20,319 nt of DNA from a virus: the IMG/VR virus record IMGVR_UViG_3300046513_000157, positions 1-20,319 of that record; one strand, 5' to 3'. A program made the position numbers and the translations under genes. Below are positions 7,012 to 13,888 of the stretch, in pieces. Below the pieces are notes generated by a model. That model saw only the letters and a list, made by a program, of their open reading frames with translations. It searched no databases and had not been told where the DNA came from. Numbering within the stretch: position 1 is the stretch's first letter; every line of letters starts with the position of its first letter.

Positions 7012-7314
7012 TCAGATTCCGGGGAACGCGACCTGGGAATCCGCGAGGACCTGGTTGTTCTGCGCCTGGATGTCGGCGTCGACCGCCTGCCGTGCGACGT
7101 TGTAGTCCTCGGCGACCTGGTTGTAGCGCGGAGCCCCAGCGTTCGAGTTAGTCGCCTGCTCGGTGCTGACCCAGATGTCTCGGATGTAGGACTTGGCGGC
7201 CAACTGAACGAGGTCCACGTCCGGAGTGTCGACGTTGTTCGGGTAGCAGACGTGGAACGCGGCAGCGACGCGCGGCCAGACGTCGTCAGGAACCGTGACG
7301 GTAATGTCAGGCAT
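7012..7314 (-). CDS. Small hypothetical tail-region protein
   Basis: This 100-residue protein starts at ATG 7314, 12 bases after the stop of the giant spike-fibre gene, with GAGGAAGT as binding site. It begins with a beta-like segment (PDITVTVPDDVWPRV), continues with a predicted helix holding A-A-K-S-Y-I-R-D-I-W, and ends with a long polar helix rich in Gln, Asn and Ala (about 60-92), perhaps a coiled coil. Small proteins with this layout (short N-terminal strand, helix, Ala/Gln-rich tail) are frequent beside actinophage fibre genes and usually have no assigned function; a role as fibre partner or assembly factor would be a guess. The gene lies between the spike and gp25. The single Cys (C23) forms no obvious motif. 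Confidence 0.75.
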   Translation of the reverse strand: MPDITVTVPDDVWPRVAAAFHVCYPNNVDTPDVDLVQLAAKSYIRDIWVSTEQATNSNAGAPRYNQVAEDYNVARQAVDADIQAQNNQVLADSQVAFPGI

Positions 7315-7326
7315 TAAGTGACTTCC

Positions 7327-10300
7327 TCACTTGGTGTACGTGATCTTAAGTTGCGGAGGGTGGGAATCCCCGACACCGGAAAAGTACCCGTAGTAGGTCT
7401 TGTCGGTGCTGGATCCAAGATCCGCACCTAGCGTAATTCCACGATACGGGGTGGTCGCGTTCCAAGTTGAATTCCAGGACGACGGCAGGGTTACCCACTT
7501 TCCGGCGCCAACGGGCCACGAGGAAACGGTGAGGTTCACTCCGCTACCACCGAAAGACGTCGGCTCGGTGGTTCCGGTGAATGCACCGATGTGCGCCGTG
7601 CCACCCCCGTTGTAGTACCAGTGGTTGTTGTAGAGGTAGATCTCGACCTTGGAGACCTTCGCCGTGGAACCCATGTCTGTGAAGGGCTGGGTGCCGAAGT
7701 AGATCATCGACTTCTGCGTGCCCCAGGTGCTGGAGTAGTAGCCCTGGTACACGGTGCCGTCGGTGTATCCGGCGTTGCCGTACCGGCGGGACCACACCGC
7801 GTTGTACGTCTTGGTGTACGTCTTGGTGGCCGTCACGGCCGCGCCACCCGTGTTGTACACACCGTTCTCGGGCACGGCCGGACCGATGTCCTCGACGTAA
7901 AAGTCCGAGGATTGCGCGGGGATGTAGTTGCGCAATCCCCAGCCGGTGGCGTTGCCTGCGTGCTGCGTCGCAGTCCAGAGGAGCCTGTGGTCGCCTGGCG
8001 CCAGTGCCGTGGTGCTGCTGTACAGGCCGCCCGCGTCGGAGGAGCAGACGATGATGCCTTCCACGGCGGTGGTGCCGTCGGTCCCTCCGCCGTCGTAGTA
8101 CATCCCGAAGCAGCGGGCGATGATCTGGTCCGTCACCCTTGGGCTGGCACCGGTCGGGTTCATTAGCGTGCACCCGTTGACGGACGTCGTCGTGGCGGCG
8201 ACGTTGATGCGGTTCTCCAATACTTGGTTACCTGTACCGCCGTTGAAGTCGAACTGGGATCGGGCCACGATGCGGTACATGCGGCCCTCGACGGCTGTGA
8301 AGGCCAACTCGATGAGTCCGGTTTCGGTGGTGTAGTAAGTCGACGAGGTCGGCTTGTTCGTCCAGCCGCGCTCGTAGGTGACCATGCCCCACGGCATGTT
8401 CCACAGCAGCGCTCCCAGTTCCTGTCCCTGGTACCAGATCTGTCCGGTCGGGTCATCGGAGGGTGCCCCCGCCGGGCGCTGCGGGGTGAAGATCGACTTG
8501 AAGGTGCCCACGCCGTTGGGGTCGATGCTCGCTGCTCCGCCCGCGAAGGTGGCGTAGGCGTTGGACGTGGTCAGTTCCGTGCCGAGTGATCCGTCCGGCC
8601 CGAACAGCCGGACACCGGCGGCCGAGATGTCCGTCGCGCCGTAGCCCTCGCGCATGACGAGGACGTCGTCCACGCAGATGTAGGAGAACGACGAGGTGGA
8701 CAGCCCATACGAGCCGGGGTTCAACTGCTGGAAGGTGACCCGGCCCCACAGTGCCCCGGTGGGCGCCGTCATCTCGAAGATGTCCTCGGTGTACGCCGCA
8801 GCGTTGTAGGTGACGTCGTTGACCCCAGCCATCTGGTCGGTCCAGGTGACCTTGTCCGGGCTGGTCTCGAAGGTGACGTGCAGGTGCCCGATGCCGTAGT
8901 ACCAGTACCGGAACATGTACGTCTGCCCGGCGACGACTGGGAAGGGGTCGCTGGTCGCGGTAGCGGTGCCGGTGTTGTTGACCCCCAGGGTCGCCTTGCC
9001 CTGACCGGAGCGTGCCGGGTACCCGCCTTGAGCGATCTCGATCTTGGCGACCGTTGTGGCCAGCGTGCTGTCGCTCTGGGTCAGGGTCCAGCCGACGCGG
9101 GAGGCATCCTCGAAGCCCGGGTTGGTGACCATGTTGCCGGTCACGGAACCCAGGGAGAGGTGCGAGGCGTTGACGTTGCCGAGGTTGATGTTGGCCGAGT
9201 TGACCTGGCCGGTCTCGACGACCTCGATGGTGAACATGTCCATCTCGGCCGCACCGGATCCGCCGTTGTAGTTCATGTAGAGGCAGGGGCTGATGTACTT
9301 CACGTTCTGGTGCAGCGTGGCCGGGGCGGTCGGGTTGTTGGCCGGGTTGCCTCCCGTGGGGGTGGCGGAGGATCCCTTGATGTAGCCGGTGTAGGTGACC
9401 CATGCACCACCAGTGGTGAGAGGCACTCCCTTGGCCGCGACGTAGTGCTGGTTGGAGACGGCGTTGGCTCCGGTGGTGCTGACCAGGGTCACGCCGTCGG
9501 ACGCGATGCCGGTGACGCCCGCGTAGAAGTTCTGGTTGGTGCCTGGGGTGGAGTTGTCAGAGACCTGGCGGACCCGGCAGGTCACGCGGTAGGTGACGGT
9601 CGGGTCGAAGGGTATGAGCAGGTCCGGGCGGTAAGCGCCCTGGACGTACCCGGCGCAGCGCATGACGAAGCCGCCGGAGGCCGCGTCGGTCTTGGATACC
9701 GAGGTTATGGTGCCGCCCGCACCTGCGGCGTTAAGCCACTTCGAGGCGCTGGTGCCGAAGTCGTAGAACTTCTGGCCCACCAGACCCTGAAGACCTGCGG
9801 AGAACTTGTCGACGGTAAGCGTTCCGGCCTTGATGCTGCTGGCGTCCAGGTTGGTGATGCTGGCCAGGCTCGCGTCGATCGTGCCTGTCTTGATCGAGCC
9901 ACCGTTGATCGTGGTCGTGGTCGGGATGGTGCCGTTGCTCAACTGCCCGGCGGGGACGCTGACGCTCGCGCCGATGGAGCCGGTGACTGTGGTAGCGCTG
10001 CCTGCGGAGGTCGCCGAGGTAGCCGTGGTCGCGGTTGTGGCGCTGGATACTGTTCCAGTGACCTGTGCGCCGGGGACGGCGACGCCCGCGCCGAGGGATC
10101 CCGTGACGGTCCCTGCGCTGCCCGCTGAAGTTGCGCTGCCTGCCGTGGTAGCACTCGCGACCGTACCGCTCACGTTGCCGCCACCGATGACCAAATTGGT
10201 GGCGTCGATCTGGGTTGCAGTCAACTTGCCGACGGTGATCTTGCTGGCGTCGATGCTGGCGATGACACCGCTCTGGGCCGTGATCGTTCCGGCCGCCATC

Positions 10301-11703
10301 TGGTTGGCTGTGATCGTGTTCGCCGCGATCTGGTTGGCGGTGATGGTGTTGGCTGCGAGCCGGTCGCCCGTGATCGAGCCCGCCAGGATCTGGGTAGCCG
10401 TCAACGTCCCGGCGGTGATCTTCGAGGCGTCCAGCGATCCGGCTGCGATGCGCGCGGCGTTGAGCGTGCCGACGTTGATCTTGCCCGCGTCGAGGTCGGC
10501 GATCTTGGCGTTGTTGATGGCCGCGTCGGCGATCTGTGCGTTGCCGATGGCGCCGTTGATGATCTTCGCCGAGCCGATCGTGGCGTCGGCGAGCTGTGTG
10601 CCGGTGACCGCGTTGTTGGCGATGTTCGTGGTGCCGACGGCCAGGGCCGCCAGCTTGCCTGCCTCGACAGCCCCGTTGGCTATGTTCGCGGCCAGGACGG
10701 CGTTCGCCGCCAGCTTGGTGTTGTCGATGGCGCCGACTGCGATCTTCGCCGCCGACAGTGAGCCGTCGAGGATGTCCTGGGCGACGGCCTGCTTGGGGGT
10801 GTCCGAGTTCGAGCCGGACGGGGCCGAGGCGATGCCGACCTTGGAGTATGCGACCAGCCGGTAGTAGTAGGCGCTGGCGTAGTTCTGGATGGAGTCGTAC
10901 AGGAAGTCCGGGCCGGGCAGCGTGCCGATCACGACAGGGTTGGAGAACGCCGAGGTGGTGTCCCGCTGCACCTGCACGTGGGAGAAGATCGCAGGCATTG
11001 CCGTGCCGGTGTTGTCCTTGCCGTCCCAGGTGACCCGCAGGCCGCCGAGTACTCCGAGGACCCCCGGCGCGGAGGGCACCGGAGGCGGGGTGGAAGCGGA
11101 CGCCGTGGTGAGGTTGGCGCTCGCCCACAGGGAGGTGTTGTTGCTGGTGTCGAAGGCCGCGACCCTCACGTAGAGGGCCACGCCGGTATTAAGTCCGTCG
11201 AGGAGGACCAGGTCCTCCGTGGTGACGAAGCCGCCGCTCCAGTTGCTGTTGTCGTAGGAGGTTTGGAGCAGGTAGTGGGACAGGTCGGTGAGGGCGGTCC
11301 CGTCCTGGTTCTCCGTGGGCGGGGTCCAGCTCGCTGTCACGCGGGCCCGGGTGGCGCCCTCGGCGGTGACGTACTGCACCGTGGTGAGGGTGAGGGCGGT
11401 GGGCTCCTTCGGCGGAAGGACATCGAGCGTCTCTCCGCTGGGCAGGTCGTCGACCTGGTCCTGAACGGCCTTGATGCCGAGCGGGGAGTAGACCGGCTTG
11501 GTGATGTCACCGCCGGAGAACTGCACCCACAGCGTCTGGCCGACCGGCGGGATCGTGTTGGTCGGGGAAGCGGGGGCGGCCCAGGCGCTTTCGGCGTTTC
11601 CGAGTACCTGCGGAATGAGCAGCGTGACGCGGGCTTCATTCAGCGGGTCCTGGTTATTGGCAACGCTCGCCCGGTACATTCCCAGCACCGGATCAGCCGA
11701 CAT
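7327..11703 (-). CDS. Baseplate spike OB-fold fused to a giant multidomain tail fibre
   Basis: This 1458-residue protein starts at ATG 11703 and overlaps the hub gene by 11 bases. Residues 1-90 look like the gp5/VgrG-type OB-fold that sits under the hub (A-R-V-T-L-L-I-P-Q-V-L-G, then G-Q-T-L-W-V-Q-F-S-G-G-D). Two Fn3-like domains follow (about 100-200 and 205-300). Then come about 18 ten-residue repeats (about 310-505), a Thr/Ala/Ser-rich double repeat (about 510-590), a jelly-roll (about 650-840) and a CBM4/9-like domain opening N-M-V-T-N-P-G-F-E-D (about 858-1020). A C1q-like beta domain (about 1030-1280) and a C-terminal domain ending P-P-Q-L-K-I-T-Y close the protein. The hub upstream supports the spike role and the rest suggests receptor binding. 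Spike proteins normally end in a short needle; a fusion of this size is unusual. No separate PAAR-like tip gene is visible. Confidence 0.85.
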   Translation of the reverse strand: MSADPVLGMYRASVANNQDPLNEARVTLLIPQVLGNAESAWAAPASPTNTIPPVGQTLWVQFSGGDITKPVYSPLGIKAVQDQVDDLPSGETLDVLPPKEPTALTLTTVQYVTAEGATRARVTASWTPPTENQDGTALTDLSHYLLQTSYDNSNWSGGFVTTEDLVLLDGLNTGVALYVRVAAFDTSNNTSLWASANLTTASASTPPPVPSAPGVLGVLGGLRVTWDGKDNTGTAMPAIFSHVQVQRDTTSAFSNPVVIGTLPGPDFLYDSIQNYASAYYYRLVAYSKVGIASAPSGSNSDTPKQAVAQDILDGSLSAAKIAVGAIDNTKLAANAVLAANIANGAVEAGKLAALAVGTTNIANNAVTGTQLADATIGSAKIINGAIGNAQIADAAINNAKIADLDAGKINVGTLNAARIAAGSLDASKITAGTLTATQILAGSITGDRLAANTITANQIAANTITANQMAAGTITAQSGVIASIDASKITVGKLTATQIDATNLVIGGGNVSGTVASATTAGSATSAGSAGTVTGSLGAGVAVPGAQVTGTVSSATTATTATSATSAGSATTVTGSIGASVSVPAGQLSNGTIPTTTTINGGSIKTGTIDASLASITNLDASSIKAGTLTVDKFSAGLQGLVGQKFYDFGTSASKWLNAAGAGGTITSVSKTDAASGGFVMRCAGYVQGAYRPDLLIPFDPTVTYRVTCRVRQVSDNSTPGTNQNFYAGVTGIASDGVTLVSTTGANAVSNQHYVAAKGVPLTTGGAWVTYTGYIKGSSATPTGGNPANNPTAPATLHQNVKYISPCLYMNYNGGSGAAEMDMFTIEVVETGQVNSANINLGNVNASHLSLGSVTGNMVTNPGFEDASRVGWTLTQSDSTLATTVAKIEIAQGGYPARSGQGKATLGVNNTGTATATSDPFPVVAGQTYMFRYWYYGIGHLHVTFETSPDKVTWTDQMAGVNDVTYNAAAYTEDIFEMTAPTGALWGRVTFQQLNPGSYGLSTSSFSYICVDDVLVMREGYGATDISAAGVRLFGPDGSLGTELTTSNAYATFAGGAASIDPNGVGTFKSIFTPQRPAGAPSDDPTGQIWYQGQELGALLWNMPWGMVTYERGWTNKPTSSTYYTTETGLIELAFTAVEGRMYRIVARSQFDFNGGTGNQVLENRINVAATTTSVNGCTLMNPTGASPRVTDQIIARCFGMYYDGGGTDGTTAVEGIIVCSSDAGGLYSSTTALAPGDHRLLWTATQHAGNATGWGLRNYIPAQSSDFYVEDIGPAVPENGVYNTGGAAVTATKTYTKTYNAVWSRRYGNAGYTDGTVYQGYYSSTWGTQKSMIYFGTQPFTDMGSTAKVSKVEIYLYNNHWYYNGGGTAHIGAFTGTTEPTSFGGSGVNLTVSSWPVGAGKWVTLPSSWNSTWNATTPYRGITLGADLGSSTDKTYYGYFSGVGDSHPPQLKITYTK
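9935..10175 (-). repeat. Double Thr/Ala/Ser-rich coding repeat in the spike-fibre
   Basis: Two imperfect copies of about 37-40 residues, each starting V-(S/T)-G-T-V and ending with a V-x-V-P-(G/A)-x-Q segment, with a core of alternating Ala, Thr and Ser. Such stretches form slender trimeric shafts in fibres. Copy number may vary between relatives by recombination. Confidence 0.75.
10190..10770 (-). repeat. Array of about 18 ten-residue repeats in the spike-fibre
   Basis: The 30-base units encode a decapeptide close to (A/N)-(G/N)-x-(I/L/V)-x-x-x-x-(I/L)-A, for example ANTITANQIA followed by ANTITANQMA at about 10292-10351. The hydrophobic positions recur every ten residues, as expected for a beta-helical or beta-prism shaft. 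The DNA copies have diverged, so this is an old array rather than a fresh duplication, apart from the two near-identical units named above. Confidence 0.85.
11185..11193 (-). repeat. CTTAATACC word, copy 2 (in the spike-fibre gene)
   Basis: In frame as Leu-Asn-Thr in the stretch DGLNTGV of the first Fn3-like domain. The neighbouring codons are GC-rich. Confidence 0.7.
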
Positions 11704-12844
11704 TGATGTCCTCCAGAAGACTCGATTCCCAGAACTGCCTGTTCCTCAGCACAGCCGGGACGGTGTCGAACTTGAAACGCTTGTTCGCATCGCTTCGGAA
11801 TGTTACCGCGTAGGGCTGGTCCCTTTCCGCATCGACGGTCGTGGTGAACATCAGGCCCTTGTTGTTCTTGTCCCGGTTGATAACGTGCTTGGTGCTCGTC
11901 ACCATCCACCGGCCCTTGTTGTCCGACGAAACGGAACTGCCGGAGATGCCGACCAGCGTTCCAGGAGTCACTTTCGCCGTCCCGTAAATCGTGGCCTGCA
12001 TGGTGATCCATCCACGGGACGCGAGAGTGCGTGCTTCCATAAGGGCCTGCGCGTCGGCGTAGTTGTCCACGGCGCGGGCGGTGGATATGGAATTCAGGAA
12101 CGTGCCGATTCCGGTGTCCGAGGTAGAGGACGCCTTGATGACCTTCCCGGTCTTCGCATCCAGGCCGGAAATCACCGAGGTGCTGGCCGCCCCATTGCTG
12201 CGGGGAATCATCGTGCCGGTGAGAATGGAAAGGCTCTGGAGGGTGTCGTAAAGCCCAGGGGTCTGGTTCTTGGAGAACACCGGGATGTCCTGGGCCTTCT
12301 GCCCGAGCAGGAGAATGCGCGGGTCGAGGAAGTACAGGGTGGCGCCCTCCACCCAGAAGCGGAAACCGGTCTCGGCCGCGAGGTCGTTGACCAGCTTGAA
12401 GTCGCTCCCGCCGGTCTGGGCCCAGTAGGTCAGGCGCCGGGCGGACGGGGAGATGACGGTGCGCAGGCCGTTCTCCCGGCCCACTTGCCGCACGATCGAC
12501 GTCGGCGAGACGTTCTTCCACGACCGGGTGCGCTGGGTGTTCATAGGCAGCGTGGTCCCGATGCAGATGTACCGCACCGTGGTGTGGAGGGTGTCGGAGG
12601 AGGCGAGCGCGCTGGAGTGGTGCACGTAGCCGTTCCAGCGGACCAGGTCGTTCGGTGCGCGGCCGTAGTCGAGCACGACGGGCGTCAGTTCGCTGTAGGG
12701 GTTCTTGGACGTGGGAGGGGTGGTCACGTCGATGATGACCATCGAGTGAACGCCGTAGCCCTCGCGGACCTCCACTCGCGTGATGTAGTCCGTGATGCGG
12801 TCGGTGCCCATCGTCAGACGGGTGACCGGTGCTTGTTCAGACAC
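11693..12844 (-). CDS. Baseplate hub protein, GPD/gp27-like
   Basis: This 383-residue protein starts at GTG 12844 inside the end of the LysM-like gene (8-base overlap), with AGGA seven bases upstream. It resembles the late control gene D / T4 gp27 / VgrG N-terminal hub family, the trimeric ring joining the tube to the spike. Supporting features are the N-terminal beta-domain (D-Y-I-T-R-V-E-V-R-E-G), a helix region S-I-V-R-Q-V-G-R-E-N-G, and the family hallmark L-A-A-E-T-G-F-R-F-W-V-E-G-A-T-L-Y-F at about 152-169. The C-terminal part includes G-T-L-V-G-I-S-G and W-M-V-T-S-T-K-H-V-I, typical of the second hub barrel. It lies between the LysM-like protein and the OB-fold spike, exactly where a hub belongs. 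In many systems hub and OB-fold are one VgrG polypeptide; here they are separate. Confidence 0.87.
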   Translation of the reverse strand: MSEQAPVTRLTMGTDRITDYITRVEVREGYGVHSMVIIDVTTPPTSKNPYSELTPVVLDYGRAPNDLVRWNGYVHHSSALASSDTLHTTVRYICIGTTLPMNTQRTRSWKNVSPTSIVRQVGRENGLRTVISPSARRLTYWAQTGGSDFKLVNDLAAETGFRFWVEGATLYFLDPRILLLGQKAQDIPVFSKNQTPGLYDTLQSLSILTGTMIPRSNGAASTSVISGLDAKTGKVIKASSTSDTGIGTFLNSISTARAVDNYADAQALMEARTLASRGWITMQATIYGTAKVTPGTLVGISGSSVSSDNKGRWMVTSTKHVINRDKNNKGLMFTTTVDAERDQPYAVTFRSDANKRFKFDTVPAVLRNRQFWESSLLEDINVG

Positions 12845-13109
12845 TGGGGATCCTGATGATCTGGCCGGGGGTGAGGGCAGTCCAGTCCATGACCTCGGGG
12901 TTGGCGTCGGCGATGTGCCACCACAGGCGGGCGTCGCCGTAGAACTGGGTGGCGACCAGGTCGATGCGGTCGGCCGAGGTCCACTGGTGGTAGGTGAACT
13001 GGAAGGACCACTCGCGTTGCTGGCCCGGCACGATGGTGAGGTTGGTGCCTCGGCCGGAGGAGACGAGCGCGAGGGTGGAGTCCGCGTAGCGGGAGTTCGA
13101 GGAGATCAT
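12837..13109 (-). CDS. Small LysM-like baseplate protein (tail protein X / gp53-like)
   Basis: This 90-residue protein starts at ATG 13109 and overlaps the upstream stop as ATGA. The N-terminal half is beta-like and polar. Residues 58-90 hold the phage baseplate LysM pattern: G-D-A-R-L-W-W-H-I-A-D-A-N-P-E, then L-T-P-G-Q-I-I-R-I-P. In contractile tails such domains belong to tail protein X or to the C-terminus of the CIS-tube adaptor. They help fix the hub to the first tube ring, perhaps contacting peptidoglycan. Here the LysM-like part has its own gene directly after the CIS-tube-like gene, so the two proteins may together equal the two-domain adaptor of other systems. Assignment by pattern and position. 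Confidence 0.83.
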   Translation of the reverse strand: MISSNSRYADSTLALVSSGRGTNLTIVPGQQREWSFQFTYHQWTSADRIDLVATQFYGDARLWWHIADANPEVMDWTALTPGQIIRIPSV

Positions 13110-13888
13110 CGCCCAGCCTTTCCGTTCTTGCCCAACTGCTCGGACGTCGACAGCGGGTCGCCGGAGTTAGGCAGCCGTGGGCCGATGATCGGTGCGTACT
13201 TGTTGCCGCCCTGCGGGGTCGGCAGCAGCGTCACGGTCAACTGGACCACGCAGCGCTGGGGGATCATCTGCTGAGTCCAGTGGGTGTACCGGACGTCCAA
13301 CTGCTGGATCACGCCGTAGAAGGACAGCGTCGACCCGATGACGACGTACACCGGGGTGTAGATCATCGGGCCTGCCGGGCCGGTCGAGAAGGAGCCCTTC
13401 CGGAAGTTGTCGATGGCGGACTGCTTGTCCGTCTCCTGGTTGCCCGAGACGGTCATCGGAGTCGCAATGCCCGTGATCTTGTACAGCGACAGGATGTCGT
13501 AAGCCACTCCGAACTCCGGAACCCACGTGAGGGCATCCCCGAACAACTTGCTGGAGTCCCACAACTCGTATGTCCGGTCGAATTGCAGGTTGAACTGCAA
13601 CGTCTGCTGGAGGGGCAGGATGAACTGCCCCGCCGTGACGTCGTTCTTCAATGCTGAATTCGGGTCGGTAAGGACACCCGAGTCGATACCGTGGGAGATG
13701 TCGAGTTCGCTAGGGTTGTACAGGAAGTTGCAGCGGTAGCGCACGCCGTTGATTGGCTTCTCCATGATGATGAAGCCGCGCGTCAACTTCTTGGTGGTGT
13801 CGAAACTGTGCCCGTCCTTCTGGAGAAACGGGATGCTCGCTATCCGGGGGTCGAAAGGACCGTTGTCTTCGATCTTGCTGGCTGCCAT
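13106..13888 (-). CDS. CIS-tube-like tube initiator / baseplate adaptor protein
   Basis: This 260-residue protein starts at ATG 13888, sharing one base with the tape-measure stop (TAATG). The pattern C-N-F-L-Y-N-P-S-E-L-D-I-S (about 53-65), a later segment Q-T-L-Q-F-N-L-Q-F-D-R-T-Y-E-L-W, and the strands S-F-Y-G-V-I-Q-Q-L-D-V-R-Y-T-H-W and R-C-V-V-Q-L-T-V-T-L match the beta-barrel of CIS-tube proteins (Afp7 type), which form the first ring between hub and tail tube. The tail (about 225-260) is Gly/Pro/Ser-rich and probably flexible. In eCIS proteins of this family a LysM domain follows the barrel; here LysM is encoded by the next gene. Alternative: another tube-like minor tail protein. The position after the tape measure fits the adaptor reading. 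Confidence 0.78.
   Translation of the reverse strand: MAASKIEDNGPFDPRIASIPFLQKDGHSFDTTKKLTRGFIIMEKPINGVRYRCNFLYNPSELDISHGIDSGVLTDPNSALKNDVTAGQFILPLQQTLQFNLQFDRTYELWDSSKLFGDALTWVPEFGVAYDILSLYKITGIATPMTVSGNQETDKQSAIDNFRKGSFSTGPAGPMIYTPVYVVIGSTLSFYGVIQQLDVRYTHWTQQMIPQRCVVQLTVTLLPTPQGGNKYAPIIGPRLPNSGDPLSTSEQLGKNGKAGR

Noticed and set aside
6980-7105. Plus-strand frame starting ATG CCT ACC GAG ATT GCA (MPTEIA)
   Set aside because: It is the mirrored arm of the inverted repeat. The frame stops after 41 codons, is antisense to the small gene at 7012-7314 and has no ribosome binding site.
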